Below are positions 16,701-26,087 of a stretch of 64,000 bases of DNA, piece after piece; the first letter of the stretch is position 1; the number at the start of each line of letters is the position of its first letter. The position numbers and the translations under genes were made by a program. The DNA is taken from assembly GCF_011369485.1 (NCBI RefSeq), contig NZ_VXCA01000044.1, positions 62,001 to 126,000 on the forward strand, read 5' to 3'. This DNA comes from Pseudomonas atagonensis (GTDB taxonomy: Bacteria > Pseudomonadota > Gammaproteobacteria > Pseudomonadales > Pseudomonadaceae). Below the pieces are notes generated by a model. The model saw only the letters and a program-made list of their open reading frames with translations, was not told the DNA's origin and did no database searches.

Positions 16701-17795
16701 ATGAGCGCCGTCACTCGCGCAGCGGTGGAAGCCGTCCTCAGCCAATACACCGACCCTTACCTGAACCAGGATCCGGTCAGCGCCGGATGTGTGAAGAACA
16801 TCGAGATCGTCGGTGACCGCGTCAATGTGCAGCTGGAAATCGGTTACGCCGCCGGTCTGTTCAAGAGCGGCTGGGCACAATTGCTGCAATTGGCCATCGA
16901 AAACCTCGATGGCGTAGTGATCGCCAAGGTTGAGGTCAACAGCGTAATTGCCGCACACAAGGCCCAGGCGCAGATTCCGGGTCTGGCCAACGTCAAGAAT
17001 GTGGTCGCGGTGGCCTCGGGCAAGGGCGGCGTGGGCAAATCGACCACGGCAGCCAACCTCGCGCTGGCACTGGCCCGTGAAGGCGCCAAGGTCGGCATCC
17101 TCGATGCCGATATCTACGGCCCGAGCCAGGGCATCATGTTCGGCATCCCTGAACGCACCCGCCCTGAAGTCAAGGATCAGAAGTGGTTCGTGCCGCTCAA
17201 GGCGCACGGTGTGGAAGTCATGTCGATGGCGTTCCTGACCGACGACAACACGCCGATGGTCTGGCGCGGCCCGATGGTTTCCGGCGCGCTGCTGCAACTG
17301 GTCACGCAAACCGCGTGGGGCGATCTGGATTATCTGGTCATCGACATGCCGCCCGGCACCGGCGACATCCAGCTGACCCTGGCGCAGAAAGTTCCGGTGG
17401 CTGGCGCCGTGATCGTCACCACTCCGCAGGATCTGGCGTTGCTCGACGCGCGCAAAGGCGTGGAAATGTTCCGCAAGGTCAACATCCCGGTGCTGGGTGT
17501 GGTGGAAAACATGGCCGTGCACATTTGCTCGAACTGCGGGCATGCCGAGCATCTGTTCGGCGAGGGCGGTGGCGAAAAACTGGCCACCCAGTACGGCGTC
17601 GAACTGCTGGCCTCGCTGCCGCTGTCGATGCTGATTCGCGAGCAGGCCGATGGCGGCAAACCGACAGTGATCGCCGAGCCGGACAGCCAGATTGCCATGG
17701 TCTACCAGGAGCTGGCCCGCCATGTCGGCGCACGGATTGTGCTGCAGGAAGCGGCGACGCCGGCCATGCCGAACATCACCATCAGCGACGATTGA
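16701..17795 (+). CDS. apbC: Iron-sulfur cluster carrier ATPase (Mrp/ApbC)
   Basis: 364 residues. N-terminal MIP18/DUF59 domain, then a ParA/Mrp P-loop ATPase with deviant Walker A SGKGGVGKST, Walker B LDADIYGPSQG, and IDMPPGTGD. The C-terminal CSNCGH supplies the CxxC that binds a bridging [4Fe-4S] cluster in dimers. It acts as a carrier that loads clusters on to apoproteins. I chose the ATG at 16701 with GGAG ten bases upstream; an upstream ATG at 16683 is less likely. P. aeruginosa also pairs metG and apbC divergently. Confidence 0.94.
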   Translation: MSAVTRAAVEAVLSQYTDPYLNQDPVSAGCVKNIEIVGDRVNVQLEIGYAAGLFKSGWAQLLQLAIENLDGVVIAKVEVNSVIAAHKAQAQIPGLANVKNVVAVASGKGGVGKSTTAANLALALAREGAKVGILDADIYGPSQGIMFGIPERTRPEVKDQKWFVPLKAHGVEVMSMAFLTDDNTPMVWRGPMVSGALLQLVTQTAWGDLDYLVIDMPPGTGDIQLTLAQKVPVAGAVIVTTPQDLALLDARKGVEMFRKVNIPVLGVVENMAVHICSNCGHAEHLFGEGGGEKLATQYGVELLASLPLSMLIREQADGGKPTVIAEPDSQIAMVYQELARHVGARIVLQEAATPAMPNITISDD

Positions 17796-17817
17796 TTAGC
17801 TGACTAAATGCAATCCC

Positions 17818-17909
17818 TTGTGGGAGCGGGCTTGCTCGCGAATACGGTGGCTCATTCAACTCATCAGTTGTTTGATCCGCCGTATTCGCGAGCAAGCCCG
17901 CTCCCACAG
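17818..17909. repeat. REPIN (paired REPs), GGGAGCGGGCTTGCTCGCGA type
   Basis: Two REP sequences in inverted orientation (TGTGGGAGCGGGCTTGCTCG ... and its reverse complement) separated by about 45 bases. It lies between the convergent apbC and SDR genes, where it may also end transcription. Confidence 0.9.
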
Positions 17910-17928
17910 TTGTTTTGTGGTGACGCGT

Positions 17929-18687
17929 TTAGATGCGCAACCCGCCATCCATCTCCAGAATCCGCCCGGTGTAGTAATCGTTCTCGAAGATGTACGCCGC
18001 CGAGTGGGCGATCTCTTCCGGCTTGCCCATGCGCTTGAGCGGGATGCCCGAGGTCATTTTCTCCAGCGCTTCCGGCTTCATGCCCAGAGTCATTTCGGTT
18101 TCGATGAAGCCCGGTGCAATGCCCGCCACGCGAATGCCATAACGCGCCAGCTCCTTGGCCCAGGTCACGGTCGCCGCCGCAACACCAGCCTTGGCGGCGG
18201 AGTAGTTGGTCTGGCCGACGTTGCCCGCGCGGGAAATCGACGAAATGTTGATGATCGCGCCGCTGTTCTTCAGCTCGACCATTTTCGCCGCGACTTCACG
18301 GGTGCACAGGAACACGCCGGTCAGGTTGACGTCGATCACCGCCTGCCACTGTGCCAGGCTCATCTTGGTCATTTCGCCGTCCTTGACCTTCAGCAGCAGG
18401 CCGTCACGGAGGATCCCGGCGTTGTTGATCAAACCGTGGATCGCGCCGAAATCGGCAGCGACCTGGGCGACCATGTGTTCAACCTGCTCTTCATTGGCGA
18501 CGTTGCACAGGTAGCTGCGCGCCTCGACACCTTTGGCTTTGCAAGCGGCCACGGCGGCGTCGAGTTTTTCCTGGTTCAGGTCCACCAGCGCCAGCTTCGC
18601 GCCTTTGCCGGCGAAATACTCGGCCATGGAGCGGCCCAAACCCTGGCAACCGCCGGTGATAATGATTACTTTGTCGTTGAGTTGCAT
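17929..18687 (-). CDS. Short-chain dehydrogenase/reductase (FabG-like)
   Basis: 252 residues, classical SDR. NAD(P)-binding TGGCQGLGRSMA near the N-terminus, NNAG at about 90, catalytic Ser-Tyr-Lys in ISSISRAG and TNYSAAKAG, and the PGFIETEM segment. The Asp at the end of the second strand (LVDLN) suggests NADH preference. It could be a beta-ketoacyl reductase of fatty acid or polyester metabolism, but substrate cannot be read from the sequence. I chose the ATG at 18687, with GGGG at the right distance; another ATG two codons upstream has no room for a ribosome site. Confidence 0.88.
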   Translation of the reverse strand: MQLNDKVIIITGGCQGLGRSMAEYFAGKGAKLALVDLNQEKLDAAVAACKAKGVEARSYLCNVANEEQVEHMVAQVAADFGAIHGLINNAGILRDGLLLKVKDGEMTKMSLAQWQAVIDVNLTGVFLCTREVAAKMVELKNSGAIINISSISRAGNVGQTNYSAAKAGVAAATVTWAKELARYGIRVAGIAPGFIETEMTLGMKPEALEKMTSGIPLKRMGKPEEIAHSAAYIFENDYYTGRILEMDGGLRI

Positions 18688-18851
18688 TCGCATGCCCCGA
18701 TAGCAGGTCTGAGTAGTTTTTATTCTCTGCGACTCTCGATCTGCACCGGCCGTGGCTGGGTTGCACATGAGAATTGCCCGATGGCATGGCCGGGACTTGT
18801 TCCCGGGTGCCTGTCCGTTTTTTCGACGGATTCTATTTAAGGAGTCATAAA

Positions 18852-19583
18852 TTGAGCGTTGAAGTGGCCAAGAATGCCCGAGAATTGCTTCTCAAGGAAT
18901 ACCGCGGGGTGCTGTCGACCCACTCCAAATCGATGCCCGGTTTCCCGTTTGGCTCCGTGGTTCCGTATTGCCTGGACGAGCAGGGCCGGCCTCTGATCCT
19001 GATCAGCCGCATCGCCCAGCACACCCACAACCTGCAAAAAGACCCGAAATGCTCGCTGTTGGTAGGCGAACGCGAGGCCGATGATGTGCAGGCCGTCGGT
19101 CGGCTGACCTATCTGGCCGAAGCGCAGAAGCTCGAAGATCCCGCCGCCATCGACGCTGCCGCCGAGCGTTATTACCGTTATTTCCCCGATTCGCAGAACT
19201 ACCACAAGGCCCATGATTTCGATTTCTGGGTGCTCACCCCGGTGCGTCACCGCTACATTGGCGGTTTCGGTGCGATTCACTGGGTCGATCACCTGACCCT
19301 CGCCAACCCGTTCGCCGGCAAGGCTGAAATCAGCATGGTCGAGCACATGAACAGCGACCACGCCAAAGCGATTGCGCACTACGTCGATCTGGCCGGTCTG
19401 CCGAAAACCGTGCCGGCGCAACTGGCCGGGATCGACACCGAAGGCATGCACCTGCGCATCGGCCAGGCGCTGTACTGGTTGCCGTTTCAAGGGTCATGTA
19501 ATACGCCGACACAAGTGCGCGAAGCCTTGGTTTCTCTGGCTCACGCCGAGGTCTGGCCAAAAAATGCAGTGGCCGACGCTTGA
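18852..19583 (+). CDS. HugZ-like protein (pyridoxamine-oxidase fold plus DUF2470)
   Basis: 243 residues. The first 150 form a split-barrel of the pyridoxamine-5'-phosphate-oxidase superfamily (RGVLSTHSKSMPGFPFGS, SRIAQHTHNL, CSLLVGE); the last 85 look like a DUF2470 domain starting MVEHMNSDHAKA. This two-domain form resembles HugZ haem-utilisation proteins, which bind and break down haem, but many members are uncharacterised. The start is TTG at 18852, chosen because AAGGAG lies seven bases before it and conservation begins there. It is divergent from the SDR gene. Confidence 0.85.
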   Translation: MSVEVAKNARELLLKEYRGVLSTHSKSMPGFPFGSVVPYCLDEQGRPLILISRIAQHTHNLQKDPKCSLLVGEREADDVQAVGRLTYLAEAQKLEDPAAIDAAAERYYRYFPDSQNYHKAHDFDFWVLTPVRHRYIGGFGAIHWVDHLTLANPFAGKAEISMVEHMNSDHAKAIAHYVDLAGLPKTVPAQLAGIDTEGMHLRIGQALYWLPFQGSCNTPTQVREALVSLAHAEVWPKNAVADA

Positions 19584-19648
19584 ATTCACGAAAGGGCGAC
19601 GTCATCTAAGGCTTACTGCAAGGCATTTCTTGCGTTGAGGAATCTTTG

Positions 19649-20125
19649 ATGCGCCCTTTTTTGTTGCTCTTTCTGCTGTTTCCGGTGCTGGAGCTGTTCG
19701 TATTCGTCAAAGTGGCAGGGGCTATCGGGTTTTTCCCGGCCCTGTTGCTGATCATTCTCGGCTCGATGTTCGGCGTATTTGTGCTGCGTATCGCCGGTCT
19801 GGCCACTGCACTGCGTGCCCGTGAAAGCCTGAACCGCGGCGAACTACCTGCGCAAACCATGCTGGAAGGTCTGATGCTGGCGCTGGCCGGTGGCTTGTTG
19901 ATCCTGCCGGGTTTTATCAGCGACGTGGTCGGTCTGGTGATGCTGCTGCCGTTCAGCCGTCGACTGCTGGCGAACAAAATGCGCCAGCGCGCCGAAGAAC
20001 AGGCCATGCGCCAGCGCGCGTTCGCCGATGACCTGCAACCCCGTGGCGGCCCAGCACCGCGTCAGCCTTTGGGCCGTGAAGGTGATGTGATCGAAGGCGA
20101 GTTCGAACACCGCGACACCAAGTAA
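19649..20125 (+). CDS. fxsA: FxsA family membrane protein
   Basis: 158 residues with three to four membrane helices: LLLFLLFPVLELFVFVKV, FFPALLLIILGSMFG and ALAGGLLILPGFISDVVG, the last typical of FxsA. The C-terminal 45 residues are charged and cytoplasmic. FxsA was named for suppressing F-exclusion of phage T7 in E. coli; its normal role is unclear. It sits upstream of groES, as in other pseudomonads, but a terminator separates them. Start ATG 19649 has TGAGGA before it. Confidence 0.9.
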   Translation: MRPFLLLFLLFPVLELFVFVKVAGAIGFFPALLLIILGSMFGVFVLRIAGLATALRARESLNRGELPAQTMLEGLMLALAGGLLILPGFISDVVGLVMLLPFSRRLLANKMRQRAEEQAMRQRAFADDLQPRGGPAPRQPLGREGDVIEGEFEHRDTK

Positions 20126-20137
20126 CGTCTGTACCGG

Positions 20138-20164
20138 CACGGCACCTTCGGGTGCCGTGTTCAT
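20138..20164 (+). terminator. Terminator after fxsA
   Basis: Hairpin CACGGCACC-TTC-GGGTGCCGTG followed by TTCATTT. Confidence 0.75.
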
Positions 20165-20211
20165 TTGTGGGGCGATTTTGTGCAAATCAGCGAAATTTTT
20201 TTGCCCTCGCC

Positions 20212-20239
20212 CTTGTAATAAGCTTATGCGCCCCTATGT
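20212..20239 (+). promoter_or_regulatory. Candidate sigma-32 heat-shock promoter of groESL
   Basis: CTTGTAA, 12 bases, CCCCTATGT. The sigma-32 consensus is CTTGAAA-N(11-16)-CCCCATNT. It lies about 145 bases upstream of the groES start. No CIRCE operator is visible. Confidence 0.65.
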
Positions 20240-20382
20240 AACGGTCACCGAAAGGTTTCCGACATTCGAGTCGGACAGACTTCCGCGGCTCGCTCGACGA
20301 TCCGCAACCGGCGCAGGCCGGATTTGTTAAACCCGCCGGGACTACACCGGCCGATGAAAACCACAATTAGGAGAGATCGACA

Positions 20383-20676
20383 ATGAAGCTTCGTCCTCTG
20401 CATGACCGCGTCGTTATCCGTCGCAGCGAAGAAGAAAAGAAAACCGCTGGCGGTATCGTCCTGCCGGGTTCGGCTGCTGAAAAAGCCAACCACGGTGTGA
20501 TTGTCGCTGCAGGCCCGGGTAAGACCCTGGAAAACGGTGAAGTGCGTGCGCTGGCCGTTAAAGTCGGCGACAAGGTTGTGTTCGGTCCTTACTCCGGCAG
20601 CAACACTGTGAAAGTCGACGGCGAAGACCTGCTGGTAATGGCTGAGAACGAGATTCTCGCCGTACTGGAAGGCTGA
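20383..20676 (+). CDS. groES: Co-chaperonin GroES
   Basis: 97 residues, full length. It starts MKLRPLHDRVVIRR, has the mobile loop around EEEKKTAGGIVLPGSA, and ends VMAENEILAVLEG. It caps the GroEL ring. The ATG follows AGGAGA. groEL begins 50 bases after its stop, and the pair is transcribed together from the heat-shock-type promoter. Confidence 0.98.
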   Translation: MKLRPLHDRVVIRRSEEEKKTAGGIVLPGSAAEKANHGVIVAAGPGKTLENGEVRALAVKVGDKVVFGPYSGSNTVKVDGEDLLVMAENEILAVLEG

Positions 20677-20726
20677 TTCCCCCGCTCATTTTCCCGCTAC
20701 TACAAAGTATTTAAGGAATATCGATC

Positions 20727-22373
<1,647 letters not shown>

Positions 22374-22395
22374 GCCAGCCTTACCCCCGTAACGC

Positions 22396-22432
22396 AAAAC
22401 CCCGCTGGCGCGAGCCAGCGGGGTTTTTTATT
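22396..22432. terminator. Bidirectional terminator after groEL
   Basis: Hairpin AAAACCCCGCTGGC-GCGA-GCCAGCGGGGTTTT followed by TTTATT; also placed to end the PAP2 gene on the other strand. Confidence 0.92.
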
Positions 22433-22452
22433 GCCTTTGATTCAGTGTCCGA

Positions 22453-23196
22453 TCAAGCACTGACCGGTTGTGCTCTGACGCTGGCCTCAGCCTTCAGCGC
22501 CGGGCGATACAGCACCCAGTAATACGACCCCAGGCAAATCAGCCAGCAGAAAATCGCTGTCCACACGTTGTGCGAAAAGAAGTGCGCGCCCTGCATCATC
22601 CGGCTGATCGAAAACACCGAACCCAAGGCAAACGCAAAGACAAACGCCTGTCGCGCCAGCCGCGGACGGCGATCACGCAGTACAAAAAACAGCGCAAACA
22701 AGGTGAAACCGGTGGCCGCATGACCGCCGGGCCAGCATCGGCCGGGCTTGTCGGTTGGTGGACGATGGTCGAGCAGTTTGCTGTAGGTCTCATGGCCACC
22801 GAATTGCTCAAGGCTCCACGGGCACTGCACCGCCGTCACGGCTTTGACCGGTGTGACGAACGAAGTCGCCAGCCCCAGCGACAACACCAGGCAGCCCAGT
22901 TCGCGTTTGAACGGTTTCAGCCGCGCAACAGCGAACGAGCCGAGAAACCCCAGAATCGCAAACACCGAGAAGCCGATCACCACTTGCTTGGCGCGGTCGT
23001 GAAGAATGTTTTCGAGGAAAAAACTGTGGCGACCGATGAAGTCACCGGCCACCGGGTCGTAAAACATTCGCGCCAGCACCATGTCCAGATCGGTCATTTC
23101 CAGCAGGATCAGAGTGATCGCCGCGACGGCGGGAATACCCAGGCATAACCACAGGTTCAGCGGGCGAGGGGTGACACGTACAGCACTTGATGACAT
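22453..23196 (-). CDS. PAP2-family membrane phosphatase
   Basis: 247 residues with about five to six membrane helices. The three acid-phosphatase motifs can be seen: KAVTAVQCPW (motif 1 region, K-x6-RP replaced by an atypical form), PGGHAATG (motif 2, PSGH-like) and SRMMQGAHFFSHNVWTA (motif 3, SR-x5-H-x3-D with Asn in place of the last Asp). Such enzymes remove phosphate from lipid A, undecaprenyl pyrophosphate or phosphatidate. It follows the LTA-synthase-like gene with a terminator between them. The ATG at 23196 has AGGA upstream. Confidence 0.85.
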   Translation of the reverse strand: MSSSAVRVTPRPLNLWLCLGIPAVAAITLILLEMTDLDMVLARMFYDPVAGDFIGRHSFFLENILHDRAKQVVIGFSVFAILGFLGSFAVARLKPFKRELGCLVLSLGLATSFVTPVKAVTAVQCPWSLEQFGGHETYSKLLDHRPPTDKPGRCWPGGHAATGFTLFALFFVLRDRRPRLARQAFVFAFALGSVFSISRMMQGAHFFSHNVWTAIFCWLICLGSYYWVLYRPALKAEASVRAQPVSA

Positions 23197-23216
23197 GACG
23201 GATCCTGAACAAAAGA

Positions 23217-23247
23217 AAACGCCCCGGGGCATCGGCCCGGGGCGCTT
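23217..23247 (-). terminator. Terminator after the LTA-synthase-like gene
   Basis: Hairpin CGCCCCGGG-GCATCG-GCCCGGGGCG; on the minus strand it is followed by TTTTCTTTT. Confidence 0.8.
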
Positions 23248-23250
23248 CGA

Positions 23251-25200
23251 TTAACGTTCGCTGACTTGCGGAGCACCCTCCTTGGGTGCTTTCCAGCCAA
23301 GCAGCTGTTGCTTGAAGCCATAACTGGCGGTTTGGTAATACGTGATGGCGCGGCTGATCAGCGGGTCATCGCTGCTCGCCCGTGATTCGCGGCTTTCGCT
23401 CAAGGCATCGTCATGGCGACGCAAGCCCTGACGCGGGCTGAGGATCGCCAGATCCTTGCCGTCGAACAGCCCCAGATGCTGGTAGTTGCCCACCACTACG
23501 CGCGGTGGCAGCGGATTGTCCTGGAGCAGATTGCGTCCGAAGAACGTCGACTGGTAATCCATGTTGAGCAAACCGAGCAGGGTCGGTGCGAGATCAATCT
23601 GGCTGGCCAGTTGGCTGTTCTCACGCGGCTCGATCAGCTTCGGTGCATAGATGAACAGCGGGATCTGATAGTTGGCGATCGGCAGGTCTTCCTTGCCGGC
23701 GCTGCCCGCCGTGTGGTCGGCGACGAAAATGAAGATCGTATTGTCGAACCACGGTTTGCGCCGCGCCTGTTCGAGGAACTGGCCGATGGCGTAGTCGGTG
23801 TACTTGACCGCGCCATCGCGGCCGTTGCCGGATTTGATGTCGATGCGGTTGTCCGGGTAGGTGTAAGGACGATGGTTGGACGTGGTCATCAACTGCAACA
23901 GAAAGGGCTGGCCCTTGGCGAAGTCGGCATCGGCCAGTTTCAGCGTCTGTTTGTACAGGTCTTCGTCGGCCATACCCCAGGCATTTTTGAAGTGAATCTC
24001 GGCTTCATCGACGCTGCTCTGGTCGACAACGCGATAGCCGTTGCCGCTGAAAAACGCGTTCATGTTGTCGAAATAGCCGCGTCCGCCGTAGACGAAAACG
24101 CTGTCGTAACCGACTGCGCTCAACTGCTGGCCAAGGCTGGCGAAACCGCTTTCACGTCCGATGCGCTTGACGATCGAGCGTCCCGGCGTCGGTGGAATGG
24201 CCAGGGTAATGGCTTCCAGACCACGGTCGGTGCGCGTGCCGGTGGCGTAGAAGTTATTGAAGTACAGACTCTGTTTGCGCAAGGCATCCAGATTGGGCGT
24301 CAGGTTGCGTTCGTCGCCATTGCTGCCCAGGTATTTGGCGCTGAGGCTTTCGATAGTAACCAACACGATGTTCGGTGTACGCGCGGTGCCGGGGTTGTCG
24401 ATCATCCGGCGAATATCCTGCGGATCCTGACCGATGAAGCGGGCGTTGGGCTCACTCAGTTCAGCACGAATTTGCCGGGCAACCACCTCTGGTGCATGGC
24501 TGCTGTAGAACTGGGCGTAATCCAGCTCGTTGTTCCGGAACGCGGCGAAAAACTGGTAAGGGCCATTGCTCGCCAGTTCATTCTGATAGGCGTTGCCGCC
24601 CTGAGCGCGAGGTGCGTCCTGGCTAAGCAATTGCAGGCTGAGGCCAGCGACTATCAACAGGCCAAACGCATTCAGCAAGCGTCCGCGCGGGGGCGGCAGC
24701 GGAGCGTCCAGCGCGGCGTTGAACGGCTTGCGCAAGGCAACACTGATGGCCATGGCGAGCACGCCGAGGATGCTCAGCAAGGTGCCGATCGGGTAAGACT
24801 CCAGCACGTTGTTCAGCACTTCGTCGGAATACACCAGGTAGTCGACAGCGATGAAATTGAAACGCACGCCGAACTCGTCCCAGAACAGCCATTCGGCGGT
24901 GGCGGTGAAGAGCATGGCGAACAGGCTGACGGTCAGCAGCCCTTGCAGAAACCAGCGATGACCGCGACGGCGCCACAGCGTCGGTGGGCACAGCAACAAA
25001 TACAAGCCCATCGGCAGCGCAGCGTAGGCGAGGAAGCCCAGGTCATACAGCAGGCCAATGCCGAACACGGAAAAAGCGCCGCCACCGGCCTCATTCAAAT
25101 GAGTCAGCAACAGCACCGTTCGAGTGAGGGCAAATATCACCAGCCAGGCACCGGTGATCAGCAGCAGAAGGCGCATGGGCGCCGTCTTGAAAAAGTCCAT
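23251..25200 (-). CDS. LTA synthase family protein (membrane sulfatase/phosphoglycerol transferase)
   Basis: 649 residues: five N-terminal membrane helices within about 200 residues, then a large periplasmic alkaline-phosphatase-fold domain. Motifs: NIVLVTIESLSAKYLG (metal Glu), a Thr-containing nucleophile region TGTRTDRGLEA, and FVADHTAG (metal Asp/His). Relatives transfer phosphoglycerol or phosphoethanolamine to envelope glycans or lipids; in a Gram-negative the acceptor could be periplasmic glucan or LPS, but this is not readable here. Divergent from colR, with a ColR-box-like sequence between them oriented toward this gene. Confidence 0.87.
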   Translation of the reverse strand: MDFFKTAPMRLLLLITGAWLVIFALTRTVLLLTHLNEAGGGAFSVFGIGLLYDLGFLAYAALPMGLYLLLCPPTLWRRRGHRWFLQGLLTVSLFAMLFTATAEWLFWDEFGVRFNFIAVDYLVYSDEVLNNVLESYPIGTLLSILGVLAMAISVALRKPFNAALDAPLPPPRGRLLNAFGLLIVAGLSLQLLSQDAPRAQGGNAYQNELASNGPYQFFAAFRNNELDYAQFYSSHAPEVVARQIRAELSEPNARFIGQDPQDIRRMIDNPGTARTPNIVLVTIESLSAKYLGSNGDERNLTPNLDALRKQSLYFNNFYATGTRTDRGLEAITLAIPPTPGRSIVKRIGRESGFASLGQQLSAVGYDSVFVYGGRGYFDNMNAFFSGNGYRVVDQSSVDEAEIHFKNAWGMADEDLYKQTLKLADADFAKGQPFLLQLMTTSNHRPYTYPDNRIDIKSGNGRDGAVKYTDYAIGQFLEQARRKPWFDNTIFIFVADHTAGSAGKEDLPIANYQIPLFIYAPKLIEPRENSQLASQIDLAPTLLGLLNMDYQSTFFGRNLLQDNPLPPRVVVGNYQHLGLFDGKDLAILSPRQGLRRHDDALSESRESRASSDDPLISRAITYYQTASYGFKQQLLGWKAPKEGAPQVSER

Positions 25201-25270
25201 TGTCTACATTCCTTATATCTAATGGCGCGAGAGTCTCGCGTTGTCACTGTAGTCAGGTTGTGAACCGATA

Positions 25271-25286
25271 GTGAAAAACTTGTTAA
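25271..25286 (-). promoter_or_regulatory. Candidate ColR-binding site facing the LTA-synthase-like gene
   Basis: Minus strand reads TTAACAAGTTTTTCAC. The ColR consensus as I recall it is YYNA(C/G)NN(Y)TTTTTCAC; only one constrained position differs. It lies about 70 bases upstream of the start at 25200. Confidence 0.55.
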
Positions 25287-25403
25287 GGCTTGAATTTGGT
25301 TGAGCGAGTTGATTTACGAGGCTTTCGGCCCTAGCTCTGAGCTGGCGTTGGCCTTAAGCTGCGCGGGCCATGACGGCCGTTACCGTGTACGGAGGAGGTG
25401 CCC

Positions 25404-26087
25404 ATGCGAATTCTATTGGTCGAAGACAACCGCGATATCCTGGCCAATCTGGCCGATTACCTGGGGCTCAAGGGCTATACCGTCGATTGCGCCCAGGACG
25501 GTCTGTCGGGCCTGCATCTGGCCGCCACCGAGCATTACGACCTGATCGTGCTCGACATCATGCTGCCCGGCATCGACGGCTATACCCTGTGCAAACGTCT
25601 GCGCGAAGATGCGCGCCGCGACACGCCGGTGATCATGCTCACCGCCCGCGATCAGCTCGACGACCGCCTGCAGGGCTTCAAGTCCGGGGCTGACGATTAC
25701 CTGGTCAAACCGTTCGCCTTGTCTGAGCTGGCGGCACGTGTCGAAGCGGTCATGCGCCGTACCCAGGGTGGCGGTCGCCGTTCACTGCAGGTCGGCGACC
25801 TGAGCTATGACCTCGATACGCTGGAAGTGACCCGCGAAGGCAAACTGCTCAAGCTCAACCCGGTCGGCCTGAAGTTGCTGGCGGTGCTGATGCAGAAAAG
25901 TCCGCACGTGTTACGCCGCGAAATTCTCGAAGAAGCGCTGTGGGGCGATGATTGCCCGGACAGCGACAGCCTGCGCAGCCACGTTCACCAATTGCGTCAG
26001 GTGATCGACAAACCGTTCGCCAAGCCATTGCTGCACACCGTGCACGGTGTGGGTTATCGCCTGGCCGAGGGCCGTGATGGAGTTTAA
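25404..26087 (+). CDS. colR: Response regulator ColR
   Basis: 227 residues, OmpR/PhoB class. Receiver domain with Asp51 in LIVLDIMLPGIDG and Lys in DDYLVKPF, followed by a winged-helix DNA-binding domain (LRSHVHQLRQVIDKPF, HTVHGVGYRL). ColR controls envelope and LPS-modification genes in Pseudomonas. Identified from its match to known ColR features and the colR-colS-methyltransferase-inaA gene order. The ATG at 25404 has GGAGG upstream. colS overlaps its last 11 bases. Confidence 0.9.
   Translation: MRILLVEDNRDILANLADYLGLKGYTVDCAQDGLSGLHLAATEHYDLIVLDIMLPGIDGYTLCKRLREDARRDTPVIMLTARDQLDDRLQGFKSGADDYLVKPFALSELAARVEAVMRRTQGGGRRSLQVGDLSYDLDTLEVTREGKLLKLNPVGLKLLAVLMQKSPHVLRREILEEALWGDDCPDSDSLRSHVHQLRQVIDKPFAKPLLHTVHGVGYRLAEGRDGV

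Noticed and set aside
24623..24991. Long antisense frames in GC-rich genes (for example inside the LTA-synthase-like gene, metG and mexW)
   Set aside because: High third-position GC creates long mirror frames; none has a ribosome site or a recognisable domain.
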